The notes beneath the pieces were generated by a model, which did no database searches, was not told the origin of the DNA, and saw only the letters and a program-made list of their open reading frames with translations. The translations under genes and the position numbers were made by a program. A stretch of DNA of 38,631 nt from a virus, in IMG/VR virus record IMGVR_UViG_3300005841_000055, positions 1 to 38,631 of that record; one strand, given 5' to 3'. The first letter of the stretch is position 1, and each line of letters opens with the position of its first letter. Positions 1-8,612 of this stretch are shown here, one piece after another.

Positions 1-60
1 CAGGCAATGTCCTCGACCGGCCTGCAGACGCAGTTGCGGCAGCAGAAGATCGCCGAGGAA
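1..60. repeat. Left copy of the 60-bp terminal direct repeat
   Basis: Bases 1-60 are identical to 38572-38631. An exact short overlap at contig ends is the usual sign that an assembler closed a circular or circularly permuted molecule. A true physical terminal repeat would normally be longer and lie outside genes, whereas this one lies inside a gene that reads through in frame. The unique genome length is therefore 38571 bp. Confidence 0.95.
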
Positions 61-297
61 GCGCAGCGTCGCAGCATGAGCCTGAACGAGATGAACGCGC
101 TGATGAGCGGGCAACAGGTGCAGACGCCGCAGATGCCGGGCTTCCAGACGGCCGTGGGTTCGCAGCCGGTGCAGTCGCTGAGTGCGGCGCAGATGACCGG
201 ACAGTCGATGATGGATCAGTTCAACGCCCAGCAGCAGCAGACACAGGGCATGATGTCCGGTGCCATGGGGCTGGGCTCCAAAGCAGCGATGATGTAG
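1..297 (+). CDS. Gln-rich tail-region structural protein, C-terminal part
   Basis: This is the last 98 codons of a gene that starts at 37531 and crosses the contig junction. The frame is open from base 1 and the stop is TAG at 295-297. Joining 37531-38571 to 1-297 gives a 445-residue protein. The visible part is rich in Gln, Met, Ala and Ser and lacks a recognisable catalytic motif. It ends in a Gln/Met-rich stretch followed by a Gly-Ala-Met segment. Its composition and position after the tail genes suggest a structural or ejected virion protein, but this is inference. The continuity in frame across the 60-bp overlap is the best evidence that the molecule closes into a circle. Confidence 0.75.
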   Translation, partial: QAMSSTGLQTQLRQQKIAEEAQRRSMSLNEMNALMSGQQVQTPQMPGFQTAVGSQPVQSLSAAQMTGQSMMDQFNAQQQQTQGMMSGAMGLGSKAAMM

Positions 298-307
298 CGC
301 GCATAAC

Positions 308-997
308 ATGCATAACGTGATCCAGATCTCGGGCGGCATCGACAGCATGGCAATGCTGATCTACCTGCGCGGCCTGTGGTCCGACTCGGTGGTCATGTGG
401 GGTGACACGGGCGCGGCGTATCCCGAGACAACGGAACTGATGGAAGACGTGCGCCGCATGGTGCCGCACTTCCTGCACGTGCAGGGTGACCAGCCGGAAG
501 TGATCCGCACCTATGGCTGGCCGGTGGACGTGGTGCCGGTGAGCCACACCCGCTTCGGCGAGCACATCTATGGCCCGCGGCCGATCGTGTTTCAGTCTTA
601 TCTCGACTGCTGCGGCCGTGCGCGCTTCCTGCCACTGCAGCATGCGGTGCAGCGTGTCGGTGCCAAGGTGGTGTACCGCGGCCAGCGCAACAGCGACAAG
701 CGGCGCCCGCGCATCGAGCATGACAGCATCGATGAGTTCGGCATCACCTACAAGTTTCCGCTGCGTGATTGGTCGCGCGAGCGCGTGTTCGAGTACCTGC
801 AGCAGAACGCGCCCGAGCTGGTGGCGGCGTACTACAGCGAAGGCGAGTCCACCAGCCGTGACTGCTGGAGTTGCACGGCGTACCGGGACGACAACGTGGC
901 GCGCGTCGAGCATCTGCCACCACCGCAGCGGGAACAGGTGGAAACGGTTTTAAAGCAGTGGCGCGACATCGTGCGCGCCGACATGCAAGGAGCGTGA
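308..997 (+). CDS. PAPS/APS reductase-like PP-loop protein with Fe-S cysteines
   Basis: The 229-residue product belongs to the PP-loop (adenine nucleotide alpha-hydrolase) fold of PAPS/APS reductases and DndC-like proteins. The ATP-binding PP-loop SGGIDS is at residues 8-13. A Cys-Cys pair (C101-C102, in a CCGRARF context) and a later C186-x2-C189 reproduce the CC...CxxC pattern that binds a [4Fe-4S] cluster in assimilatory APS reductases. A basic GQR segment lies near 125-127. The C-terminal catalytic Cys motif of true reductases (ECGLH) is absent, so reduction of sulfate esters is unlikely. A sulfur-transfer or nucleotide-activation role, for example in DNA or RNA modification as in DndC, is inference. 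The ATG at 308 has no clear Shine-Dalgarno (SD) sequence. The gene sits 10 nt after the previous stop, inside the virion gene block. Its end overlaps a TTTTAAAG element at 948-955. Confidence 0.8.
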   Translation: MHNVIQISGGIDSMAMLIYLRGLWSDSVVMWGDTGAAYPETTELMEDVRRMVPHFLHVQGDQPEVIRTYGWPVDVVPVSHTRFGEHIYGPRPIVFQSYLDCCGRARFLPLQHAVQRVGAKVVYRGQRNSDKRRPRIEHDSIDEFGITYKFPLRDWSRERVFEYLQQNAPELVAAYYSEGESTSRDCWSCTAYRDDNVARVEHLPPPQREQVETVLKQWRDIVRADMQGA

Positions 998-998
998 C

Positions 999-1679
999 AT
1001 GGCCTCACCCCTCGGTGGAATTGATCCGAAGATCCTGCAGATGATCCTGCAGCAAGTAGGCGGCGACCCGAGCAAGCTGGCGAGCCTGCTGTCAGGCGCC
1101 ATGCCGGGCGGGCCGCCGGGCGCACCGCCGCCACCGGGCGGCGCCCCGCCGCCACCGGGCGGGCCACCGGGCGCACCGCCGCCACCGGGCGGCCCCAGCG
1201 CGATGCCACCTCCTCCCGGCATGCCGGGCGGCAACAGCGTGCCCGGCCTCACGCCGCCGCCACCGGGCGGGGGCATGCCGCCACCGCAATCGCCCTTCGG
1301 CCCCGATCCCGGCGGGCCGTCGATGGGCGGCATGCCGCCGCCACCGCAGGCGCCACAGGCGGGTGCGCGCAATCCGCAGATGGACGCCGTCAACATGACG
1401 CTGGGGCAGGCCGCCTTCGGCGGGCAGGAGCGCGACCTCGACCGGCAGCAGAAGCTCGCCGACGAACTACGGGGTGAGGCGATGCCCGGCATGCGCGGCA
1501 ACTCGCGGGTGCAGACGGCAGCGAACCCGCTGGAAATGCTCGCCACCGGCCTCGGCAACATCGGCGGCCAGATGAAGTCCGACAAGCTCGGCGTGGAGCG
1601 CGAGGCCATGTTCAAGAAGCGCATGGACCTCCTGCGCGACGACATGGAAGCATCGCGTAGCCGGTTCGGCCCAGAGTAG
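999..1679 (+). CDS. Pro/Gly-rich probable virion protein
   Basis: The 226-residue protein has three parts. A short helical N-terminus (about 1-33, PKILQMILQQ) is followed by a low-complexity Pro/Gly block (about 34-120) made of repeated PPPPGG and PPGAP units, then a charged, probably helical C-terminus (about 125-226). The start ATG follows an AAGGAG SD and lies 1 nt after the stop of the preceding gene (TGA-C-ATG), so the two are probably translationally coupled. The repeat block is also visible in DNA as near-identical CCGCCGCCACCGGGCGG units at 1117-1290. No family is recognised. The flexible middle linking two helical ends suggests a virion or tail-associated linker, which is inference only. 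Confidence 0.7.
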   Translation: MASPLGGIDPKILQMILQQVGGDPSKLASLLSGAMPGGPPGAPPPPGGAPPPPGGPPGAPPPPGGPSAMPPPPGMPGGNSVPGLTPPPPGGGMPPPQSPFGPDPGGPSMGGMPPPPQAPQAGARNPQMDAVNMTLGQAAFGGQERDLDRQQKLADELRGEAMPGMRGNSRVQTAANPLEMLATGLGNIGGQMKSDKLGVEREAMFKKRMDLLRDDMEASRSRFGPE

Positions 1680-1693
1680 GAGTCACCTACACC

Positions 1694-3097
1694 ATGTACA
1701 TCGACCCGTCCGCGCTCGACCTGTTCGGCCCTGACGACGGCGTGACCGGCACCGGCTCGCCGCCGGTCCTGCCGCTCGCCTACGCCGTGCGCAAGGGCAG
1801 GGGCAAGGGCCTCGAACTGGGTGACCGCAGCATGCTGCCGCAGGCCACCGCGGCCGCGGCCAGCGTGCCCGCGGCCAGTGCTGACCAGATCCGCACCCTG
1901 CCCAACGCGACGCAGGCGGCGCGCTCACCCAACCTCGGCGGGCTCGCGGCCGGCTACGACACCCAGATCAGCGAGTACCAGAAGCAACTGCAGGGACTGA
2001 ACGAAGACCCCGACTACAGCGGGGCCGCCACGGCCGCACGCAGGCGCGGCAGCGAGGGCGTACAGGTGCTCGGCGCGGCGCTCGCCGCCGGCTTGGGGCC
2101 GAAGGACATGCAGGGACTGCAGGGCCAGTTCGCGCAGCAGTCCGCGCACATGATGCAGCCGCAGAAGATCGAGGGCGGCGAGATCGACGTCAGCGGCAAC
2201 GTCAACCTCGATCCCGGCTACAAGCGGCAGAAGCAGATCACCGACTTGCGGGCGTCGATCGAAACGCTGGAGAAGCAGAAGCTCACCGCGGTCACGGCCG
2301 AGGAGAAGATGCGCGCCGAGGCGCTGCAGCACCAGCAGATGAATCAGTTGAAGGAACTGCAGATCATGGCGATGCGCGAGGCTGCGGCCGATCGCGCGGC
2401 CAACCAGCGCGAACTGATCGCGATGCGGCGCGAGGCCGCGGCCGGTGGCGGCAAGATGCAGGCGCACGGGGTCACCCCCGAGGGGCAGATCGTCAGCTAC
2501 AGCCCGACGCTCGGCCGCACCTTTGTCGCAGGGCCGAACGGCGACATGGTCGAGTACAAGGGACCGATGGTGTCGCAGGGCACTGCCGACAAGCAGGTGC
2601 TCGCGGCGCAGCATCTGCAGGGCTCGGAGCAGACCTTCCTCGATCTGGAAGCGCGCATGAAGGCCTTCCCCAATGCCTTCGGCGGCGCCTCGTCGCTGGC
2701 GGCGCTGACGCCCACCATCATTCAGTCACGCATCCTCAATGCCAAGCTCACGCCCGAGGAGCAGCAGGTACGCGCGGACGTGCTGCGGCAGGCCGCGCAG
2801 GCAGCGCATGATCTGCTCGGTGCAGCGCAGACACCGGCCGAACTCGCCACCGTTGCCAACTTCATCCCCAATGCGCAAGATCCGCCCGATCGTGTGCTGC
2901 AGAAGCTGGTGTCGTCGCGCGAGTGGCAGCAGCGGCAGTTGAAGGTTCTGGGGCCATGGGCCACGCAGGCGCGGACCATCAACGGCCCCGAGGCGCCGGC
3001 ACGGCCCGCGCCGTTGGCGACGCCCAAGGTGGGCGACGTGGTGGACGGTCATCGCTTTAAAGGCGGCGACCCGAAGCAGCGATCGAGTTGGGAGTAG
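1694..3097 (+). CDS. Ala/Gln-rich helical protein, probable internal virion protein
   Basis: The 467-residue protein is unknown to me. After a Pro/Ala-rich N-terminus (about 1-70) it has a long Gln/Glu/Ala/Arg-rich stretch (about 145-255) with heptad-like spacing that should form coiled coil. Residues 320-410 (QVRADVLRQAAQAAHDLLGA and following) are also helical, with a small basic C-terminus. An AGGAG lies 11 nt before the ATG. Short-tailed phages carry two to three large Ala/Gln-rich proteins next to the tail genes that are ejected with the DNA. This gene and the next two large ones occupy that place, which is the basis of the call. A CTTTAAAG element at 3055-3062 encodes Phe-Lys near the C-terminus. 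Confidence 0.65.
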   Translation: MYIDPSALDLFGPDDGVTGTGSPPVLPLAYAVRKGRGKGLELGDRSMLPQATAAAASVPAASADQIRTLPNATQAARSPNLGGLAAGYDTQISEYQKQLQGLNEDPDYSGAATAARRRGSEGVQVLGAALAAGLGPKDMQGLQGQFAQQSAHMMQPQKIEGGEIDVSGNVNLDPGYKRQKQITDLRASIETLEKQKLTAVTAEEKMRAEALQHQQMNQLKELQIMAMREAAADRAANQRELIAMRREAAAGGGKMQAHGVTPEGQIVSYSPTLGRTFVAGPNGDMVEYKGPMVSQGTADKQVLAAQHLQGSEQTFLDLEARMKAFPNAFGGASSLAALTPTIIQSRILNAKLTPEEQQVRADVLRQAAQAAHDLLGAAQTPAELATVANFIPNAQDPPDRVLQKLVSSREWQQRQLKVLGPWATQARTINGPEAPARPAPLATPKVGDVVDGHRFKGGDPKQRSSWE

Positions 3098-3101
3098 ACG
3101 C

Positions 3102-4814
3102 GTGAACCCGTGGGAGCGTGAATGGAGTGACGGCGCGGACACCGGGCCGTGGGCGAAGGAGTGGGCCAAGGTCGCACCGCCGCCCCCGCCGCCGGATGCC
3201 ACCGCGCTCGATCGCGCGCAGGCCGGCGCGGCCGGCGTCAACCGCGGTGCGCTGGTGAACCTCGCCGGCTTGCCGGTGGCAACCGCGCTCAACGCCTACG
3301 ACTTGGCGAAGGCCGGCGTCGGCGGCGTGATGGGCGCCTTCGGCGCCAAGCCCGAGAACCTGCCGGAACTGACTGATCGCAGCAAGGTGGCGGGCTCGCC
3401 CGAGTGGATCGCCAAGCAACTGGAAGAACGCGGCGCCGGGCCGGTCATCAATCCCAACCGGCCCGATGACCCGGCCTCGCGCTACCTGCACGTGGGCGGG
3501 CAGGGCGCGGCCGCCGGCATGGTGGCACCGCAGACGCTGCCGCAGGCGCTCGGCAGCGCCGCCACGGGCGCTGCCTCGATGCTGGCGAGCGAGGCGGCGG
3601 GCGACGCGGGTGCGGGCACCTCCGGTCAGGTGCTCGCGGCCTCGTTGCTGCCGGCGGCTACAACGGCCGCAGCGACGCGGGCGCAGGCCGCCATGGCGAA
3701 CGCGAGGCGCACTGCGGCCCAGCGCGCGGTGGTCGATGCCAACGTGGGCGCCGCACAGGAAGCGGGCTACGTCTTCCCGCCGGCACAGGTCAACCCGTCC
3801 CTCACCAACAAGGTCATCGGCGGCATCTCGGGCAAGGCCGCCACCGAGCAGGCGGCATCGCTGGACAACCAGCCGGTCACCAACGCGCTCGCGCGCAAGG
3901 CCTTGGGCCTGCCCGAGAACACGGCGCTGTCGGTGGAAACATTGGAAGCCGTGCGGCGGCAAGCGGGCGATGCCTACGATGCAGTCAAGAATTTCAATCT
4001 GCCGATCCGCGCCAACAACACCTATCAGCAGCGGCTCGCGGATCTGCACAGCGAGTATCTGGATCGCATCGGCGCGGGCGGCGGCGGCACCCCGGTGGAA
4101 TCGCTGCGGCTGTCGCACGTGGAGGACTTGCTGCGCGACATGAACCGCAACAGCTTCTCACCGACCAGTGCGGTCGAGTTGATCAAGCGATTGCGCAGCG
4201 ATGCCGACAGCGGCTTCCGCACCGGCAACGCCGAGTCCGCGCGCTACCAGAAGCGCATTGCCAATGCACTGGAGGATCTGGTGGGCGCCAATCTCAGGGC
4301 CGCCGGGCAGCGTGATCTGCTGACCGACTTTCAGGCAGCCCGGCAGCGCATCGCGCAGAGCTACGATGTGCAGAAGGCACTCAACCAAGGCACCGGCAAC
4401 ATCGATGCACCCAAGATCGCCGCGCGTCAGCGCGCTGATCGACCGTTATCCGGCGAACTGGAAACGATCGCCAATGCCGCCAACTTCGCGCCGTTGTCCA
4501 CGCGCGAGTTCCGGCAGACGCCGCCCGGCATCTCCGCGCTCGACGTGGGCCTCGGCACTTTGGGAGGTGCGGGCGCGATGGCATTCGGCCCTGCGGCGTT
4601 GGCGCCCGTGGCGCTGCCGGTGGCACGCATGCTGGCGCGCAAGGCCCTGCTGTCGAAGCCGTACCAGCAGTACATGGCGAAGCCCCGCACGGGTGAGCCG
4701 AGTGTGCTGGCGCGGGCACTCGCCGAGGCCGACGCACAGCAGGGCGCGCTGGCGGCGTCCTCGCTGTCGGAAGATGAGATGCGCCGCCGCCAACCCTTCA
4801 CCCAAGGACTTTAA
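3102..4814 (+). CDS. Large Ala-rich protein, probable internal/ejection protein
   Basis: The 570-residue product starts at GTG 3102, 4 nt after the previous stop. It begins with a Trp-rich peptide (WEREW, WAKEW), followed by a Pro run and Ala/Gly-rich segments (about 35-60 and 135-210) that could contact membranes. A mixed alpha region (about 215-440) holds a GYVFPP motif and regular helices. A second Ala/Gly/Pro hydrophobic segment lies near 480-515. There is no enzymatic motif. Proteins of this size with alternating hydrophobic Ala/Gly tracts and helical middles are common among phage ejection proteins, so that role is inferred from composition and position. The stop codon is part of a CTTTAAAG element (CTT-TAA), and the next gene starts 4 nt later. 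Confidence 0.65.
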   Translation: MNPWEREWSDGADTGPWAKEWAKVAPPPPPPDATALDRAQAGAAGVNRGALVNLAGLPVATALNAYDLAKAGVGGVMGAFGAKPENLPELTDRSKVAGSPEWIAKQLEERGAGPVINPNRPDDPASRYLHVGGQGAAAGMVAPQTLPQALGSAATGAASMLASEAAGDAGAGTSGQVLAASLLPAATTAAATRAQAAMANARRTAAQRAVVDANVGAAQEAGYVFPPAQVNPSLTNKVIGGISGKAATEQAASLDNQPVTNALARKALGLPENTALSVETLEAVRRQAGDAYDAVKNFNLPIRANNTYQQRLADLHSEYLDRIGAGGGGTPVESLRLSHVEDLLRDMNRNSFSPTSAVELIKRLRSDADSGFRTGNAESARYQKRIANALEDLVGANLRAAGQRDLLTDFQAARQRIAQSYDVQKALNQGTGNIDAPKIAARQRADRPLSGELETIANAANFAPLSTREFRQTPPGISALDVGLGTLGGAGAMAFGPAALAPVALPVARMLARKALLSKPYQQYMAKPRTGEPSVLARALAEADAQQGALAASSLSEDEMRRRQPFTQGL

Positions 4815-4818
4815 AGCC

Positions 4819-6390
4819 ATGCCACGCAACGCCGCAGGAGTCTACACATTGCCGCTGCCGCCCGTGGTGGCAGGCAACACCATCATGGCGTCGTTCGAGA
4901 ACACCACCGACAGCGACATCGCCAGCGAACTGACCAACTCCCTCGACCGCAACGGCCGCGGCGGCATGCTGGCGCCCTTCAAGATATTCGACGGCACCGT
5001 GGGCGCGCCCGGCATGGCGTTCACGCAAGACCCCGACAACGGCATCTACCGCATCGGCCCTGACCATTGGGCGCTGGCCGCGGGCGGTGCCGCGATCATG
5101 GACATGACGCCCACGCAGACCGGCATCAGCACCCCGCTGTGGCTGGGCGGGGTTTTGACGGCCACAGCCGGGATCACTCTTGCCGGCACCACCCAAGTGA
5201 CCGGCAACGTCGATATTCAAGGCAGCGTCGGCTCCATCGCGCAGGCAGCGCCCCAGCACAAGCTGTCGATCAGCAGCGCCGGCCCCAGCGATGCGGCCTA
5301 CATGGCCTTCAACATCTTGGGCGCCTATGCCTCGCTGTTCGGCCTGAGCGCCGATGGCAAGTGGCGCGTCGGCGGCTGGTCCGCGGGCGCAGTGCAGTAC
5401 CAGATTCTGCATGAAGGCAATTCCTTCAACTTCAACACCGCGAACACCCTAAGCACCGGGCTCAATATTTCGGCGCCAACGCTTTACGCCACCTACGATG
5501 TCGTCGCCGGGCGCAATGTGGGCATCACCGGCAACCTGACAGCGGGCTCGATCAACAGCAACAGCTACGTCACGGGCGCTGACCACTTCGCCAATCGCGC
5601 CGTCGATCAAGGCGTCTATTTCTTCGGCAGTGGCGGGGGGCGCTACCTGCAATTCGATGGTGCCTACTTTCGCTTCATGACGGGCTCGATCCTGCAGCCG
5701 GGCGCGTCCAGCTTCGGGCATCTACAAGACCCCAAGGGCGCCATCGACGTGATGGCAACCGGGCGACCGGACATGCACTTCACCATCACGGCGCAGGGCG
5801 CGAACAACGCCTATCTCGCCATTGGCTGCATCAACGATGCCTACACCGCATGGCAGAACCTCGCCTTTCAGGGCGGCGGCAGCTTCCATCCGGCCTATGA
5901 CGGCGCGCAGGCATTGGGCAATCTGGCGGAACGCTGGAACGCCGTGTACGCGCAGAACGGCGCCATCAACACCAGCGATGCGCGGCTGAAAAAGGACATC
6001 GTGGATTCGCCGCTGGGCCTGTCGTTCATCGAGACTCTGCGCCCGGTGCAATACAAGTGGATCGCCGAGCGCACCATCGTCACCCCGGTGCAGACCGGCA
6101 CCAAGCCGGTGCCCGAAACCGTGGACATCGACGGCAACGTGACGCCTGCGCACGATGAGCCGGTGATGGGCAACACGGTGACTCCAGTGCCCGGCGTGCG
6201 CCCGCACTGGGGGCTGATCGCGCAGGAAGTGCGGGGCGCGCTGGCGACAGCAGGCTTCGCCGACACCGGCATCGTGGCCCTGAGCGAAACCGAGGATGTG
6301 GCCGTGGGCCTCAACTACTCCGAGTTCATCGCGCCGCTGGTGGCCGCGGTGCAGGAGCTATCCACGCGCGTGAAGGCGCTGGAGGTTTAA
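4819..6390 (+). CDS. Tail fibre/spike with C-terminal S74 intramolecular chaperone
   Basis: The 523-residue protein is a receptor-binding fibre. The C-terminus carries the peptidase S74 (endosialidase-type) auto-chaperone. The motif NTSDARLKKDI starts at about residue 384 with the likely nucleophile Ser386, followed by GLIAQEV, and the chain ends in a coiled-coil-like LSTRVKALEV. In this family the domain trimerises the fibre and then cleaves itself off just before the Ser. The N-terminal half has Gly/Thr/Ala-rich beta-repeat character (LGGVLTATAGITLAGTTQVT). The frame stays open upstream to 4366 inside the previous gene, but the ATG at 4819 follows the neighbour's stop by 4 nt and gives a sensible N-terminus. 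The stop overlaps a GTTTAAAG element. Confidence 0.9.
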   Translation: MPRNAAGVYTLPLPPVVAGNTIMASFENTTDSDIASELTNSLDRNGRGGMLAPFKIFDGTVGAPGMAFTQDPDNGIYRIGPDHWALAAGGAAIMDMTPTQTGISTPLWLGGVLTATAGITLAGTTQVTGNVDIQGSVGSIAQAAPQHKLSISSAGPSDAAYMAFNILGAYASLFGLSADGKWRVGGWSAGAVQYQILHEGNSFNFNTANTLSTGLNISAPTLYATYDVVAGRNVGITGNLTAGSINSNSYVTGADHFANRAVDQGVYFFGSGGGRYLQFDGAYFRFMTGSILQPGASSFGHLQDPKGAIDVMATGRPDMHFTITAQGANNAYLAIGCINDAYTAWQNLAFQGGGSFHPAYDGAQALGNLAERWNAVYAQNGAINTSDARLKKDIVDSPLGLSFIETLRPVQYKWIAERTIVTPVQTGTKPVPETVDIDGNVTPAHDEPVMGNTVTPVPGVRPHWGLIAQEVRGALATAGFADTGIVALSETEDVAVGLNYSEFIAPLVAAVQELSTRVKALEV

Positions 6391-6394
6391 AGCG

Positions 6395-6583
6395 ATGGCC
6401 GACGAGATCAAGCTCGACGCGCAGGACATCATCGACGCGCTCACCGAGCAGCGCAATGGTGCCCTGAACGAACTGGTCCGCGCGCAGGCGGCGCTGCGGG
6501 CACTGCAGCGCAACACTGCCACGCCACCGGAGTCAGGCCATGGGAACGTTAGCCGACTTCCTGCGCAATCTGCAGGAGAGTGA
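6395..6583 (+). CDS. Small helical protein after the tail fibre
   Basis: The 62-residue protein begins 4 nt after the tail fibre stop and overlaps the start of the next gene by 44 nt. Residues 10-40 (DIIDALTEQRNGALNELVRA) look like an amphipathic helix or short coiled coil, and the tail is Pro/Ser-rich. No family is recognised. Small genes between fibre and lysis or ejection genes sometimes encode fibre chaperones, but the sequence does not show this. Confidence 0.55.
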   Translation: MADEIKLDAQDIIDALTEQRNGALNELVRAQAALRALQRNTATPPESGHGNVSRLPAQSAGE

Positions 6584-8612
6584 CAACCCGCTGGGCGATG
6601 CGCCGGGCGAGGCGCTCGGGCGTACGCGCAACCTCAAGCGGGACGAGCTAACCAGCGTCCTGCGCGAGACTCCGGAGATGGCGGCCGCGATCGCCAGCGG
6701 CGCCGCCTCGCAGGCCGCCGGGGGCTGGCAGGGGCTGTACACGCTCGCCAAGACCGGCGGCAACCTCGACGCGGCCGTCAAGGCCATTGCCGATACGCAG
6801 GAGAAGGGCACCTACGTGCCCCGCTCCACGGGCGCCCGGCAGGGGCTGGGCTACGTGGGCGAGGCGATCGAGCCCATCAACAAGCTCGCCAAGGAGAACA
6901 TCGCGGATCCGGTGGGCGCGGTGTCGCCGATGCTCGGCGCCGCCCTGACGGCGTTACCCGAGGCGCTGCCCGGCCCCAAGGGCTTCAGCGGGGCCAAGGC
7001 CGCAGGACGGGCTGCCAAGGCCGTCACAGGCGCGGAGCGGGGGGTAGTAGCCGCCGAGGGCGCAGCGCCCGTCCTAGAGGCCGTGCCGCGGTCCCGTGCC
7101 GCCCTCACGGCGCACTTCCCCGACGATCCCGACATCGTGGACTCGCTGCTCACCAACGAGAAGTACAAGGCCACCAAGATGGTGCCGGGCGAGGACATCG
7201 AGGCGGCCGCCAACGAGCGCGGCTACCTGCGCGCGGAAGAGCCGGTGCTGCCGAAGCCGGCGGCGCAGATGAGCGAGGCGGATTGGAAGGCATGGGGCGA
7301 GCAGCACGGCGTCAACATGACCGTCACGCCTGACCAGAGTCTCGGCGTGTCCGACATCGCCACCCGGCGCGAGCTAAAGCTGCCGGGCGGGATGGAAGGC
7401 AAGTTCAGCGTCCCTGACCTGTTCCAGATCAAGTCCAACAACTTCGATCCCACCATCCTCGGGCGGGATCTGCACAACGACTTGATGAAGAAGTTCCTGC
7501 GCACCTATGACCGGCCCGGCGGCATGCCGCCCGAGGAAAAATTCAACGCACTCAACTTCGCGCTGCTGTCGCCCAATGCGCCACTGGGGCCGAACGAATT
7601 CTTGGCCGCGCGCTTCCGCGTGCGCAATCCGGAGGAGCTATCAGCACTGGCGGACACGCCGAAGGAGCTACTGGCAGGGGAGGAGCGCGGCACCGGCAGT
7701 GCGTCGCGCGGCGGCATGGGGGCCAAGGGCACCGCCAATCTCGGCAACATGCAGCGCCTTGCACAGGTGCTGCGCGACAAGCCCGAGATGTTCGAGGCCG
7801 GCGCGGGCGAGACACTGCATGATGTCGCCCGGCGCACCATGAATCAGGTGCCGGGGCTGGGATCGAAGACGGCATCGCTCGGCGTGCCGTGGTTCGATCT
7901 GCCGAAGGCGAACACCTCGGCCATCGACCTGCACATGATCCGCGAAGGCTTCCCGCGGCTGCTGCGCGATCCCGAGCTAGGTGCCGACTTCACGGGCGCA
8001 GTGGGCCGGCGCATGGGCATCCCTGACGCAACGCCGGATCTGCTGGAAGCTCACGCGCATGCGGACCCGGCCTTCGCCAAGTCACTGGAAGAGACAGCGA
8101 TCGACATCATCGGCGGCAACACCCGCTCCATGGTGTACCGCACCGCGAAGGGCGAGGTTAATCCGGATCTGCATCCCTCGATCACACCGGACAAGCTGCT
8201 GCATGAGCCGAAGCAGGCGAAGGAGTTCGGGCCGTTCTACAACAAGATGGTCGAGTACGTGAACGAGTCGCGCGGCGAGAATCCGGAGATCGCGCTGTTC
8301 CCCGAGCAGTGGCGCAAGTGGGACACCCTGCGCGGGCGCATCGAGCCCCACGAAATCATGCACCCCGACTACAAGAAGCTGCCGCGCATGTCATGGGAAG
8401 AACTGCTGGCGGCCAAGCAGGCGAACGCCGAGGCCGGCTACTTCGCCAAAGGCGCGCAGCAGAATCCCGGCGAGGTGCCGTGGGGCCGCCTGTTCTACGG
8501 CAAGGCTGATCCGAAATTGCTGGCCGGCACTGCGGCCGCAACCGGGGGCGGGCTCGCGCTGGCGCGCGAGCGGGCCAAGGCACTGCGTGACGACGATGAG
8601 GAGAAGCGATAA
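6540..8612 (+). CDS. Large virion-region protein with an HhH glycosylase/lyase-like motif
   Basis: This is a 690-residue protein. The N-terminal 180 residues are Ala/Gly-rich, with a hydrophobic segment at about 120-145. The middle is mixed alpha/beta. Residues 437-446 read VPGLGSKTAS, followed by SAIDLHMIR at 461-469. This is the arrangement of helix-hairpin-helix GPD glycosylases such as endonuclease III (LPGVG-K-TA ... VDTH--R), with the equivalents of the catalytic Lys (K443) and Asp (D463) both kept and about 20 residues apart. The C-terminus has an Ala/Gly-rich hydrophobic stretch (about 662-676) and a charged tail (DDDEEKR), as in large polyvalent proteins packaged and injected with DNA. 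A DNA-repair or base-excision activity delivered to the host is a reasonable inference but unproven. Confidence 0.6.
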   Translation: MGTLADFLRNLQESDNPLGDAPGEALGRTRNLKRDELTSVLRETPEMAAAIASGAASQAAGGWQGLYTLAKTGGNLDAAVKAIADTQEKGTYVPRSTGARQGLGYVGEAIEPINKLAKENIADPVGAVSPMLGAALTALPEALPGPKGFSGAKAAGRAAKAVTGAERGVVAAEGAAPVLEAVPRSRAALTAHFPDDPDIVDSLLTNEKYKATKMVPGEDIEAAANERGYLRAEEPVLPKPAAQMSEADWKAWGEQHGVNMTVTPDQSLGVSDIATRRELKLPGGMEGKFSVPDLFQIKSNNFDPTILGRDLHNDLMKKFLRTYDRPGGMPPEEKFNALNFALLSPNAPLGPNEFLAARFRVRNPEELSALADTPKELLAGEERGTGSASRGGMGAKGTANLGNMQRLAQVLRDKPEMFEAGAGETLHDVARRTMNQVPGLGSKTASLGVPWFDLPKANTSAIDLHMIREGFPRLLRDPELGADFTGAVGRRMGIPDATPDLLEAHAHADPAFAKSLEETAIDIIGGNTRSMVYRTAKGEVNPDLHPSITPDKLLHEPKQAKEFGPFYNKMVEYVNESRGENPEIALFPEQWRKWDTLRGRIEPHEIMHPDYKKLPRMSWEELLAAKQANAEAGYFAKGAQQNPGEVPWGRLFYGKADPKLLAGTAAATGGGLALARERAKALRDDDEEKR

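Noticed and set aside
1-60. 60-bp end repeat as physical direct terminal repeat of the virion DNA
   Set aside because: It lies inside a gene and is of assembler-overlap size. Circular closure is the simpler explanation.
1105-1300. Regular repeats resembling a short CRISPR or tandem array
   Set aside because: The repeats are in frame and encode Pro/Gly units of a protein. There are no unique spacers of constant length.
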